Shown: piece after piece, positions 34,460 through 45,964 of the stretch | How the letters are laid out: each line of letters starts with the position of its first letter | How positions within the stretch are numbered: the stretch's first letter is position 1 | Assembly: GCF_964340395.1 (NCBI RefSeq) | Contig: NC_135557.1 | Coordinates: 17,197,367-17,261,366, forward strand | DNA: 64,000 bases | Direction: 5' to 3' | From: Glandiceps talaboti | Lineage: Eukaryota > Hemichordata > Enteropneusta > Spengelidae | The notes under the pieces: model-generated | Told to the model about the DNA's origin: nothing | Database searches by the model: none | The model's input: the letters and a program-made list of their open reading frames with translations, nothing else | Position numbers and translations under genes: made by a program

Positions 34460-35765
34460 GTAACCTTTAGTGTTAACATAGGTATAGGTTTATTGGTATT
34501 CCACAACAGTCCTCCCTATTGCTGTACTTAGCAGTGTAACAGTTTCTGTCCGCTGGGATTCAACATATGGCCTTCTGTATGAATTGTAAAACCATGTGTG
34601 GTGAAATAGTAGACAAGGTTGACAGGCAAAATAAAATGTCTTGGTGGAACACGACTAATAAGTGTTGGTCTCGGAGCTGTTTGACTTGTGAACTGTTTGC
34701 TCTATAAAGAGTTCAGCAGAGATGAGGGTAAGGACGTCTTTTTATCGATGTTTTAGTTTTGTGGAAATGTGAAAGAGAACATATTTGTGAAATATTCAGT
34801 CAAGGTATTGGTATGGATGTTTTTGTTAATGTGTGAGCCAGACTGTATTTTTGAAGGAATGTGGGAGTCTCCGGGTTAATTATAAACCATACAGTCAAAA
34901 TTTGATGTTTGTATGGCTGTTTTGGCTATGGTTTTTGAAGGAATATGCGATTTCTATTTGTGAAGCAGTATGTTGAGATGTGGTTTGGGTAGTATGTTTT
35001 TGTTGCTTGAGTTTGCAGTTGTTTTCAGTGTTTGATGGGCAGCAGCATGACAGTTTTGTTGCAAAGCTGCATTGGTAGAGCAAGTTTTCATCTGTATTTT
35101 GTTTGTAGACATGTTTGGACAAGACTGCAGCTTCAAGACTATTGTAGTTATGTCGTACTGATGTTCATGCTGAAAGGGAGAAGAGTTTTGATATAGAGTT
35201 GATCTGACAGTAGTTAGAGGTCAGATCGGTTTACTTGGGCGTACGTAATTGTGTACGTCCTGTGCTAGGAAATAGTAACACTGAATAAATACAGCCCCTA
35301 GGCAGTGTAACTGTATCAGGTTTGGAGACAACGTGAGGGCTTACAAGGGACACACTTGGCTAGCTGTTTATGCTATGTTATGGCATCAATTGCTGGTGCA
35401 ACCTGTTTTGGTGACTTGTGTTCAAGTTTCTCAATTTGTTGGGGGTCAACAGAAAGACTGAACTTTGACCTAAAGACTCGGTAATCAGATTTTATATCCA
35501 AGTGAACTATTTTACCGTCATTTATTTGTTGTTGATTTCAATTGGTCTATTAACACACTGCAATCTTAACGGTGATATATTCAAAACTAAGCTCTCACTC
35601 AGGATTTAGTCTTGCCACTACACTACCTGTAGATAATATTGACCACTAAATAACATGCAATGTTTGTAAGTAATTCACCAATTTTTAGTGAATAAATCTA
35701 CGGTTATTTGATGGAAAAATGTCCCAGTTGCAGCTAGATCAGGTTTAATACACTACACGGTCTAC
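34460..35765. other. Unannotated non-coding stretch
   Basis: Includes repeated TTTTGAAGGAAT.TG words near 34850 and 34936. No exon or element was recognised. Confidence 0.4.
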
Positions 35766-35766
35766 A

Positions 35767-35769
<3 letters not shown>

Positions 35770-35851
<82 letters not shown>
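35770..35851. repeat. (AT)n microsatellite, ~82 bp
   Basis: Uninterrupted AT dinucleotides, self-complementary and able to extrude as a cruciform. Confidence 0.98.
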
Positions 35852-35853
<2 letters not shown>

Positions 35854-35940
35854 ATAATGTAGATATGGTGTCTAGTACTTACTATTACTAAGTCTATGTG
35901 CCATGGACCACTCACTTGTACAGTGATTACTATGACATGT

Positions 35941-36236
35941 AAGTATGGGGAACCACAGTAACAGAAAGGGGGAATCATGTACTCTAGCTGTGCTTAGGTG
36001 TAAACTTTGATGTGGTTCATATTGTTTAGCTTGATTCATGATTGTTGTAAAATGATTTTGGAGCTCAGGTAGCTCGTACCTACTTATAGTGCCCTTAGTT
36101 AAAACACAGAGTTAAATGACTAGGAAACTTGGTAGGTAGATTTTATTTAGTGCCCTTGGCAAAAACACTGGCAGAGAACTCTGGTAATGACTGGGAAACT
36201 GAGACATTTTACTTAATTACTGCCCTTAAGCAAAGT
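35941..36236 (+). mobile_element. Second GGGGAACC MITE with expanded 3' module
   Basis: The 5' half (GGGGAACCACAGTAACAGAA then AGGGGGAAT) is at 35946-35976 and the first 3' module ends near 36107 (GTGCCCTTAGTTAAAACACAG). Two further degenerate modules follow, each with GA.TAGGAAACT..GTAG.TTTTA and TGCCCTTGGCAAAAACACTG (about 36108-36174 and 36175-36236). The architecture is the same as at 11256-11757. Confidence 0.65.
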
Positions 36237-36239
36237 TTG

Positions 36240-37085
36240 AAAAAAAGTGCGTTTCCGATAACTTGACTTCAGAAAATAACTTGACTTCAGAAAATAGGTA
36301 GGTAGGTTGGAATTTTATTTTATTTTACTTTAAATTTTTTTTAAATTACTTCGACTCCAAGATAAGATACTCGTCGGTCGCAATACTTCTGAGAGAGTTT
36401 GATGAGGTGTAAAAGAATTAAATGAAGACAATTATATGGTATGTAGATGAACATGTTATGCAGACTGTACTGTTACTAACTAAAAAGACCTGGTTTCTCT
36501 CTGGAATATTATTTTTGAAAAGTGACCACAGATGAGGCAAAGGTATGAAGGTAGTGTTAGTACACAGAAATAGATATAAATTGTTACCATTTTATCTTTT
36601 TGCATGTAAAAATGTTTAGGGTCGGGGTTTTATTTGATTAAACTAGGGTTGGTCAGGTTATTGGAACCCACTATTTTTTATTTGGCCTTGGTGATATTGT
36701 TCTAGACCCACAAAAAAAGACATTCATGTTTGTGCTGGCATCTAGTCAAACATCTGTACATGGTCTTTCAATGATAAGTATTATGTAGAGATTAAATCAG
36801 TGAAACTGCTGCTATTATAACAAGTCTTACAAAAAAAGCTGATTACTAGTAATTTAATTTTACTTTGCATAAATTTACCATCCTATTAAAAAAAGGCTCT
36901 CAGGAATACCACAGGGAAACCACTAGATAATAATATAGTTAATAAGTAAAATCCGTATAATCTGAGAAGACATGATAATGTGCATTTTGAAGGACGTCAG
37001 TATTATGTCTTGAAGAGTCTGATTTCAACATAGAGATTATGGCGTATTTATATTGAACAATCCAAATTTAAGGAAATATAGTGAG
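36240..37085. other. Unannotated stretch
   Basis: An ACTTGACTTCAGAAAATA doublet lies at 36261-36297. The text near 36615-36715 (GGGTTTTATTT..TTGGAACCC ACTATTTTTTATTTGGCC) resembles 31950-31985, a possible dispersed repeat. Confidence 0.4.
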
Positions 37086-37087
37086 TG

Positions 37088-37450
37088 ATTAGCTGATAAA
37101 AAAATATAAATTTGCATATTGCCTGCTGCTCGGTTGAGGTGATTAAATATTTACATATATTTGCATATTGCCTGCTGGTTGGTTGAGGTTATTAAATATG
37201 TATAGATATTTGCATATTGCCTGCTGCTTGGTTGAGATGATTAAATATTTACATATATTTGCATATTGCCTTCTGGTTGATTGAGGTTATTAAATATTTA
37301 CATATATTTGCATATTGCCTGCTGGTTGGTTGAGGTGATTAAATATTTACATATATTTGCATATTGCCTGCTGCTTGGTTGAGGTGATTAAATATTTAAT
37401 ACATATTTGCGTACCGTATGCTGTTTGGTGGAATATTACTATGAATTTGT
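37088..37450. repeat. 49-bp minisatellite x7 with an octamer per unit
   Basis: The unit is ATTTGCATATTGCCTGCTG + GTTGGTTGAGGTGATTAAAT + ATTTACATAT. ATTTGCAT (reverse octamer) starts at 37110, 37159, 37208, 37257, 37306 and 37355, an exact 49-bp period; the seventh copy reads ATTTGCGT. Confidence 0.95.
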
Positions 37451-37454
37451 ATAT

Positions 37455-38525
37455 ATTTGCATAATTTAAGGGACTAAGAAATATTAATGTATCCAGGGGA
37501 TTCTGGGATTGAAACATGTCCCTTTAAGGATCTAATCAGTGTAATGTCAGCAGGGAAAGAAATATGGCCTTAACAGGTGTATCGTGTGTTGTGTGCATCC
37601 CATGTCTGTTGTTAAATGTATAGGGCACAGTTGTAAAAATGTCCAAAAGAAGGTCATTGTAAATGAATAATTTGACTGTCTGCTGTTTTCATACTCATTT
37701 ACTAGTCTTACTAAAGTAGAATTCTCAGTGGACTTGTGCAGAAGTAGTCCTTGCAACGCTTTATACCTCTCTCTTGTCTCATTTGATTTAATTGGTTCAG
37801 CTGATCACAAAAACCCTTTCACAGCCAATGGAATCTTTTGTAACAGACAAAGCAATTGTTCCACTAAGTTGCCAGCTGAGTAGGTATTCAAGATAAATCA
37901 TGTCTGGAAAATACACCCAATCTGTTTTGTGTTTGTCTAAATCTACTGTCTTTCTGATCAGTTTAAGAAACAACAAAATGAAAGAACTGCAGCAGTCCTT
38001 TTGTAAACATAATTGGTGATAGTAACTACTTGACTTTAAATTCATAAATTGGTTACAAGTGTGAAATGGTTCCTTGGAGTAATAGTAGAGGTTGTTGCCA
38101 GTGATTTTAATACATTATAATGTCCTTGGAGACTTCCACTAAAAAGGTCTGAAAAGATATGGTCTGAAGGTTTTAAATTCCTTACCGAATCCTGAAAAAG
38201 AAAAGATGCTACCCAAGTTGCAGACATAATGAATGCATATGAATTAAACCACCGTCAAGTTGATGTAATATATACCACATTTCTCTTGGTAAATAAACTT
38301 TTTCCAAATGTGTATGAATTTCTTGTAACTCCTGCTGGCTTTAGAGAGAACAAACTGTAGATTTTAGAAGAGGGTACTTACTATCCAAACCTTGTTCAAG
38401 GACACATCAAAATAATGAGGGCACCTAGCCCCTAATTAATAGGAGAAAACATATTTTCCTTGTTACCTTGATCACAGGCAACATTGAGGGTTCATTGTCC
38501 ACTACTATCTTATACAGAGAAAAAA
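37455..38525. other. Unannotated non-coding stretch
   Basis: Single-copy-looking. Minus-strand frames of 61-82 codons show no domain, signal or splice context. Confidence 0.4.
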
Positions 38526-38527
38526 TA

Positions 38528-39105
38528 GATATTACAAGGGGCTCAGATCCCCTGTTAGCTTGTTCAGTCGAGAGAGCACAGAAAGTACAAGAGGGCTCAT
38601 TTCCCCTGTTACATGTACCTTGTTCAGAGAGAACACAGAATTACAAGAGGGCCCAGTTGTATCTGTGTTACCTTGTTCAGGGAGAACACAGAAATTCCAA
38701 GAGGGCCCAGTATCCCTGTTGCCTTGTTGAGAGAAAACATAGAAATTACAAGAGGGCCCAATACCCTTGTTACCTTGTTGAGAGAGAACACAGAAAGTAC
38801 AAGAGGGCTCATTTCCCCAGTTACCTTGTTCAGGTAGAGCATAGATATTATAAGAGGGCCCAATACCCCTGTTACCTTGTTGAGAGAGAACATAGAAATT
38901 ACAAGAGGGCTCATTTCCCCTGTTACCTTGTTCAGAGAGAACACAGAAAGTACAAGAGGGCTCATTTCCCCTGTTACCTTGTTCAGGTAGTACGTAGAAA
39001 TTACAAGAGGGCTCATTTCCCCTGTTCCCTTGTTCAGAGAGAACACAGAAAGTACAAGAGAGCACATTTTCTCTGTTACCCTTTTCAGGGAGAACACAAC
39101 ACAGG
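38528..39105. repeat. ~54-bp minisatellite x~11, open in several frames
   Basis: The unit is ACAAGAGGGCTCATTTCCCC + TGTTACCTTGTTCAGAGAGA + ACACAGAAAGT. Because the unit is a multiple of three and has no stop in several frames, 214-codon frames exist on both strands (38468-39112 plus, 38532-39176 minus) and a 181-codon one overlaps. The plus frame would encode an 18-residue repeat, YKRAHFPCYLVQREHRKY. Openness on both strands and the lack of conserved flanks argue against a gene. Confidence 0.9.
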
Positions 39106-39431
39106 GCATTAAAGAAGGCATGTAGCCAATATTTGTTGAGGGAGAAAATAAAACTATATGTATCCACATTCACCACAAACTTGAAATGATATTGAGACTG
39201 TGTTGATGTACAGATATGTGTGTGTTGGGAATTAGGCCGTGTATACTATGTACACTTGTAAGTTACATGATGGTTTTGATTATGCGAAGAATGGAATCTG
39301 TTGTTGCTTCCGGTTATTTGGGACTATCTTTCCTGTATCATAACCAAGTAGGTCAGAAGGTCGCGCCATCATGGTCTCAGTAGAGGTATCATGTAGACTC
39401 ACTTCTCTCATTTCATTCTACTTGGTAGAAG

Positions 39432-39930
39432 TATAAACAAGGACAGCACATCGTTTTGTACTCAGGGCATGGCTAAGATTACATGAACTACAAACTAAGG
39501 CTTCACTTTCCCGCCAAAAAATACAACGAAAATTTATCTTTAAAAAAAAAAATGGATTTCAGAAGTTTATGTGGAATAACTTTTTGGATTGTTACTTAAT
39601 AAACAGGAGAGCACATCGGTGTGTACTCAGGACATGGCTAAGGTTACATGCTATTTGAACTACAAACTAAGGCTTCACTTTCCCGCCAAAAATATAATGA
39701 AATATTTATTTTTTTAAATGGATTTCAGAAGTTTATGTGACATAACTTTTTGGATTGTTACTTAATAAACTGGACAGTACATCGGTGTATTCTCAGGGCA
39801 TGGCTAAGGTTACATGCTATTTGAACTACAAACTAAGGCTTCACCAGGTTTTAAAATATTTGAACTGCAGACTACACCTCTTTCCCATCAAAATATTTGA
39901 ACAAAAATATATCCCTTTAAATCAAATTTT
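39432..39930. repeat. ~165-bp tandem repeat x2.5
   Basis: GGACAGCACATCG.TGTACTC...GCATGGCTAAG.TTACATG starts at 39441, 39606 and 39772. The units include CTTCACTTTCCCGCCAAAAA and end GGATTGTTACTTAATAAAC. The third unit is rearranged after CTTCACC. Confidence 0.9.
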
Positions 39931-40130
39931 TAGAAGAATGTTTTTGGCATGTTTCTTTTTTTTTAGACAAGACATTTTTTATTCTGTTCATAAAATATAT
40001 TTGTACGTCCCAAAGTTATTTCCTACTTCTGATTGTGGTTTTATTAGAGTTTAAATAAAACATATTGCAAGAACCTGAAAACAAATCGTTAAATGTCATT
40101 GGAGCAGGTGTTAGGCATGCATGCTAAAAT

Positions 40131-40470
40131 CACGACTTTCTTCAAGGAAGAATGAGAGCTGGAGTCTGATTGGATATTGACATCAGAAGTATGACTTTCT
40201 AAGACAGGCATGAGAGCTGGAGTCTGATTGGATATTGACATCAAAATCATGACTTTCTGAGTCAGGCATGAGAGCTGCAGTCTGATTGGATATTGAAATC
40301 AAAATCATGACTTTCTGAGTCAGGCATGAGAGCTGGAGTCTGATTGGATAGGACATCAGTATGACTTTATGAGACAGGCATGAGAGCTGGAGTCTGATTG
40401 GATAATATTGACATCAAAATCATGACTTTCTGAGACAGGAATGAGAGCTGGAGTCTGGCTGGGACATACT
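40131..40470. repeat. ~59-bp minisatellite x6
   Basis: ATGACTTTCTGAGTCAGGCA + TGAGAGCTGGAGTCTGATTG + GATATTGACATCAAAATC, six copies with few changes and one short unit (~53 bp). Confidence 0.95.
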
Positions 40471-40734
40471 TGTCAGGAAACCTTCGTAGGAAAAAGGAAA
40501 CAGCAGTCCTACCTGGAAATCCTTTGAAATCCTGGAAATAACGTAGTTTGCTCCTGGCAATTCCTATGGATTTATGAAATTTGTAAAATGATGAGTGATA
40601 AAGTGTTAATGATTCCCATTTCCTGTAAAGTTAACTTTCCGTCGCCACAAGTCAAATTTAAGTCTATTTCAAAATTGTGTCACAAAATAGTTCTTTCACC
40701 ACTTGGAATTTTGAATCATTCAAAATTTAGTCAA

Positions 40735-40885
40735 AAAACATTAAAATGAATTATGAATGCTTCACTCCATGCAATGTGGTCACAAGCAACAAAAACATTA
40801 AAATAAAATATTAATGCACCATTCCATGCAATGTGGTCACAAGCAACAAAAACATTAAAATAAAATATTAATGGATGATTCCACA
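40735..40885. repeat. 57-bp tandem repeat x2.6
   Basis: GCAATGTGGTCACAAGCAAC + AAAAACATTAAAATAAAATA + TTAATG at 40771 and 40828, with partial units either side. Confidence 0.93.
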
Positions 40886-41103
40886 GAATACAATTAATCT
40901 ATTTGATTTGGATGTTAATGATTTACAGCGAGGGATAAAAATTGAACAGGTGTCTTTGTAAAATATCATACATTATAGATAGTTGTTTGTGAGTTTGACG
41001 TCTAAAATGCAATATAACGTTTCAAGAGTCACTTATCAAATAGTTTGTCCAAGATAATTGATACTTGTATTTCTGTGTCAATGGTATCTATTAAAAGTTA
41101 TAT

Positions 41104-41395
41104 TTACAGCTGCTCCTCAGAAGTAGTGGTTGTCAAAGTTTAGTGTACATTGAGAGTAAAATAAATACTTTTTGCGTGATTTCTCTGTTCTGTAAAGGAC
41201 TGTAGCTTTTGAGAGGTTTGTTTTGTGGATGTAATGTTTCTAACTTTACATGTCCGTATAAAATTCAAACTTACAGCTGCTTCTCAGAAGTAGTAATTGT
41301 CAAATTTGAAGTGCATATTGAGAGTATGATAAATACTTTTGATGTGATCTTGCTGTTTTGTAAAGGACTGTAGCATTTCAGAAATTCGCTGTATG
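41104..41395. repeat. ~167-bp duplication x2
   Basis: TTACAGCTGCT.CTCAGAAGTA ... TTGAGAGTA..ATAAATACTTTT ... GTAAAGGACTGTAGC is present at about 41105-41215 and 41272-41380. Confidence 0.85.
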
Positions 41396-41489
41396 TTCTT
41401 AATATTTTTTTAAAGTATTCCACATATAGTCATGTTTTAAAGCTAACAAAGATAAATGAAATATGTGGCACCATTGTTTAGATATTCTC

Positions 41490-41690
41490 TTATATGGTAA
41501 TAATACCCAAATGTAAACATATCTGCTAAAATTTGCAAAAAGAAAAGGCAAATTTGGCACATGTCCAAATATGGATATACCCAAATATGGTCATCTACCA
41601 AAATTCCAAAAGTAAAAGCAAATTTGGCACCATGTCCAAATATGGCTATTGCCATATATGGTCAACTTCTAAAATGTTGAAAACAAAATG
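41490..41690. repeat. 70-bp tandem repeat x~2.7
   Basis: GCAAATTTGGCAC(C)ATGTCCAAATATGG at 41549 and 41619, with a degenerate unit before and after. Frames of 61-91 codons are repeat translations. Confidence 0.85.
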
Positions 41691-41986
41691 TGGTAACGGT
41701 ATGATGATCAAAGATGATCAAAATATTCTGAACATGGTCATTGTTTGCAGAAGTATCCAAGCTACCAGTGACACATTCATGATATTTCATCTCTCTAAAA
41801 CAACATAGCTCACATCAACCTGTCAGAAATCTAGTCTGTCTGAGAAAACCATGAATCAAGTGACAAGGTACTGCCTAATAGAAGTCTGATTTGGTTGTAC
41901 AGTAATTACATGTATTTCACCAACTAGTCAAGTATTCAAACATCACGTAACTGATCTGTATTTTTGATCTCTTTCTGTCTTACAGG

Positions 41987-42047
41987 AGTTTCCAATTTAT
42001 TGAAGAATCGTGTTCTTACTCCAGTGTATTGTAGGTGCAGTAAAAGG
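41987..42047 (+). other. Candidate internal exon, 61 bp
   Basis: A strong acceptor (TTGATCTCTTTCTGTCTTACAG, ending 41986; quoted only for the splice signal) is followed by a strong donor (GTAAAAG|GTGAGTC, intron from 42048). One frame is open: with two bases completing an upstream codon it reads VSNLLKNRVLTPVYCRCSK and leaves two bases. The other two frames have stops. I do not recognise the peptide. It is alternatively a cryptic or UTR exon, or chance. Confidence 0.35.
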
Positions 42048-42237
42048 TGAGTCAATACTCTGATATTAATCCCAGATGGAAATATTCTAAACAAAAAAAG
42101 TCTTAACCCTTTCACCACCGATTCCCTATTCTCGCTATTTCATGAACACGTAGGCGCTAAAGCATATTACAACAGTTACTACAAAACACAGCAGTTCAGG
42201 GACATGTTCTTTTACCAGTAGAACTAATAAAAGGTTA

Positions 42238-42496
42238 TATAATAGGTAACTTGCAAACCCGCCATATTGAATGTTGCATCATGGGAAATGTGATAATAAA
42301 TACTTATCAATTAGTATTGTAAACATTGTTGATACATTGTTTGTAACCATAAATAATCAATTCATAGTTACCCTGACCATTGTGGAAGGTTTATTTTATC
42401 AGTAGCTCCAGATTAGGTATTATGATAACTACAGATAATCCCACAGTCCTTTGCATCTGAGCATGCTCAGTCTGGATTGCAAGTTCCCTATTATAG
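42238..42496. mobile_element. MITE, ~19-bp TIRs (TATAATAGGNAACTTGCAA)
   Basis: The left end TATAATAGGTAACTTGCAA and the reverse complement of the right end TATAATAGGGAACTTGCAA differ at one base. Sub-terminal TGCATCATGGGAAATGTGAT resembles the reverse complement of the text near 42440-42460. It is ~258 bp and non-coding. Terminal TATA/TTATA makes a TA or TATA target site possible. Confidence 0.75.
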
Positions 42497-42499
42497 GAT

Positions 42500-43135
42500 T
42501 TCAATTTAGCTTCAAATTTATTGCTTTTTACATGCTTTGATTTATTAAAAGTAGACTTCACACGGAACTCTATCAGACCCCCATTGTTTATGTTGCTAGA
42601 ATCTCTTTACCACAAGATGTGCATTTGATGCCGTTGTTGATCAGAATAAACAATCTCTTCATGTCAGAGAGGGAGTGATGCACATTTATGCTGCTAGAAT
42701 TAAACACCCTTTCCCTGTACTGACAGGTATAAATCTTGAGTGAAACTTGAGTTTTCAGTTTGCTGCCATTTTAGTTTGACTTGCCTTCATACCTTTATAT
42801 GGTAATCTTCATTGAATATTCAATATTGAGAGACACAAGTGCAGGTCAAGATGTGCAATTAACATCTATGTCACCAACAATCTGTTGTTACTTAGAGACC
42901 TGCTTCACCTTTAGCATTTACTGTGCAATCATTTGTCCTGACCTCGTATGGATCTTTTCATGTCAAAGATGTGCAATTGGGATTATATGCAACTAATATT
43001 AAACACACTTTCATTGTCAAAGTGTGCAGTTCTTTCTTGTCTATCTTCCCAAAATTGAACAACCTTTCCACACCAAGAGAACCGAGTAACCTTTAGCATT
43101 TACTACGTAACTCATTTGCCATGACTTTGTAATTG
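42500..43135. other. Unannotated stretch
   Basis: No gene. Loose recurrence of GATGTGCAATT and CTTTAGCATTTACT words (42850, 42910, 42965, 43092) hints at a very old duplication. Confidence 0.35.
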
Positions 43136-43139
43136 GTGG

Positions 43140-43730
43140 ATGGTGTCGTGTAAATTTGACCCAGGTCAATCAAGTGACCATGCAATTTTGGATGGCGTTG
43201 CATAAATGACCCAGGTCAATCATGTGACCATGCAATTGTGGATGGCGTTGCATAAATAGGCCAGGTCAATCAAGTGACCATGCAATTGTGGAAGGCATTG
43301 CATAAACGACCCATCTCAATCATGTGACCTTGTAATTGTGGATGGCGTTGCATAAATGGGCCAGGTCAATCAAGTGACCATGCAATTGTGGATGGCATTG
43401 CATAAATGACCCAGGTCAATCATGTGACCTTGCAATTGGATGAAGTTGTGTAAACGTACATGGTCAATCATGTGCCCTTGTAATTGTTGGATAGATTCTC
43501 GTAAACGACCCAGGTCAATCATGTGACATTGTAATCGTTGACAGAGACGCGTAAATGACCCAGGTCAATCACCAGACCATGCAAATGTTGGATGGAGTTG
43601 CATAAATGTCAGGTCAATCATGTGACCTTGCGAGTGGATGGAGTTGTGGGAACAACCCAGGTCAATCGTGTGACATTGTAATTGTTTGAAGGAGTCGTGT
43701 AAGCGACCCAGATTAATCATGCAATCACCG
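43140..43730. repeat. 50-bp minisatellite x~12 with an AGGTCA palindrome
   Basis: The unit is GACCCAGGTCAATCATGTGA + CCTTGCAATTGTGGATGGCG + TTGCATAAAT. Several units contain AGGTCA-N6-TGACCT or -TGACCA, an inverted half-site pair. Period 50 (43162, 43212, 43262); later units are more diverged. Confidence 0.93.
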
Positions 43731-44126
43731 CTAATGGATTAAATTGGATGCATAGACTGCGTTTTATGGTAAAATCAATACCTTCTATGTCACTACTACT
43801 TCTAACTCCATAATTGTCAAAGTATCACACACAATTTTATGTCTGTTGACGTACAACACTTACCGAAAAATACATTGTATGTCATGGAGTCTCTTAAAAT
43901 CAGATAAAGTGATTTTGTCTTGTTTTAGTTTAAATTAGGCGCATGTAACATTCTCTCATGTTATCTCAAATTAAATACAAGCAACATACTTTTTTTCTGT
44001 GAGCAAAGTGAACCTAGGAATTTTAATTAGTGTTTGGGAAACATTCACTTCATTATGTATTTTGTATCATTGTGAGTTATAGATAGATGGGGGAATATAG
44101 TACAGTATATTTATGATGTACAATTT

Positions 44127-44440
44127 CAGCAGAGATCTACTAAGGGTATTCTCTATTTTCTTAGTATAATCTCAACTGAGATCTGCTGTATTCTCTATTT
44201 TCTTAGTATAATCTCAGCTGAGATATTCTGAAGTATTCTTTATTTTCTTAGTATAATGTCGGCTAAGATCTACCAAAGTATTCTTTATTTTCTTAGTATA
44301 ATGTCAGCTAAGATCTACCAAAGTATTCTTTATTTTCTTAGTATAATCTCAGCTAAGATCTACCAAAGTATTCTTTATTTTGAAATTCTTAGAATAAATG
44401 TCGGCTAAGATCCACCAAAGTAGTCTCAATTTTGAAGGTA
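44127..44440. repeat. 45-bp minisatellite x~7
   Basis: TATTCTTTATTTTCTTAGTA + TAATCTCAGCTAAGATCTAC + CAAAG at 44148, 44189, 44234, 44279, 44324 and 44369. CTCAGCTGAG/CTAAGATC give each unit a small palindrome. Confidence 0.95.
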
Positions 44441-44742
44441 GAAAATGATGACTGTATATCAAAGATTAGATTCTAACGATGAAATATTCAGAAACTACCT
44501 AAGGGTACGTAGACTTTAAGTACTTGCCACTCCTAATAAAAATAAGATAAACATTTTAAAAGTGAGATACATGTACTGATATCGTTAGAGGTCATATATA
44601 CTCTCATTTTATGAAAGTTAAGAATGAAGTCCGATCTCTTCCATGTGTTATATGTATGCCTTGTATGATCATAATGATAATAAACGATGATGATAATGAA
44701 GGAAGCCCACAGATTACAGAGGAGATGGCGCTCATCTCCTTG

Positions 44743-44756
44743 GTTGTCATAGCAAC
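44743..44756. promoter_or_regulatory. RFX X-box-like palindrome
   Basis: GTTGTCATAGCAAC fits the X-box consensus GTTGYCATRGCAAC. Motif evidence only. Confidence 0.35.
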
Positions 44757-44759
44757 ATA

Positions 44760-45475
44760 TTAGCTAGATAAAGGAATGATAGGGAATGACCATAAATAAA
44801 GATATTCACCCATCCATAATATCTGGATTATTCCAAATTTGTGATTTAGAAGGGGGGATAGGATGTAGAAGAGGGGGTGAACATATAATCGTGTGGTATG
44901 CTATCTATGACTGTGTCTTGTGTTTGCCATTTCAATGCAGAGTGGGCTACTCAGTCGTTCTTGTTACCAGAAATCAAATGTTGCCTATACAGCTGATATT
45001 AAAATAATCATTGGATTTTGTGGTTGACATTATGACATCCATGCCATGGGTTACACAGCCATCACTAGTTGTGATACCAGTATGAAAAAAAGTTGACAGT
45101 CTTGTTCTTAGACTATCTCTAATCCTCTCTCGCATAAGGTGAAATGTTATTGCAGGTAATGAGAATGGGTCCAGGAGTAAAACTTGAGGTACATATGGGC
45201 AGATTGATTTGTCGGGATAGCAGCATCTACACACATCATTCACTTCGCAGAACAAATATAAATATTAGAAAACTACACTGTTTAAATGGATACAAAATTT
45301 GGCCCATAATCTCAAAAATGTCACACCGAAATCTAAATTTTAAAATAATTGATGGTAAAACGTAAATGTAAACGTGATCAATGTTTTTGTGACAAAAAAT
45401 GCAAACTTTGAACCTCACAGCAAAGAATTGGAAAATCAAGTAGAATACAGTTTTTATAAATAATTATTTTTGATG
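44760..45475. other. Unannotated stretch
   Basis: No repeat or splice pair was recognised. The minus-strand 93-codon frame at 44974-45255 has no recognisable motif. Confidence 0.4.
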
Positions 45476-45479
45476 ACCT

Positions 45480-45960
45480 TTCTGGTCAAAGTGAACTTGC
45501 TTCAATAACCCACACTCCCACACACTCTTTAAAAATACGCTGCAAATTTCAGTATCATTCCTTGAAGAGGTTGAAAAGAAGTGACACCGATCCAAAAAAC
45601 TTCTTTGAGATGTCTCTAATTTGATGACAACTTGTTATAATTTTAGAGCTAAGCCCTTAAAAAATACTTCTCTCTACCTCCGTTATCTTTCCAAGAAGTT
45701 TAACAGAAATGGCCAGTGGCAAGGTATAGTGATTAAAATTTAAAAAAAAACTGAGATGTCGCCAATATGATGAAAACTTAAAGTAGATTTTAGAGCTAAA
45801 CTTTTTTTTTTGAAAAAGCTACAATAACTGTAACTGTATCCTAAGCTTTCCTGGAAGAAATTTTAAAGTAGTAGTTGCCAAGTTACAATCATACACTAAA
45901 AAAACAAACATTTTTTTTTGCATGTCTCCAAGTTGACGAATACTTGCAGTAAACCTGAAT
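45480..45960. repeat. Decayed tandem repeat, ~150-165 bp x3
   Basis: GAGATGTC.CYAATWTGATGA.AACTT near 45607, 45752 and 45921, with TTTTAGAGCTAA and AGAAGTTTAA.AGAAAT in matching places. Confidence 0.6.
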
Positions 45961-45964
45961 TATT

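Noticed and set aside
38468-39176. 214-codon open frames on both strands
   Set aside because: They are translations of a stop-free 54-bp tandem repeat; openness on both strands, low-complexity peptide and no flanking coding sequence argue against a gene.
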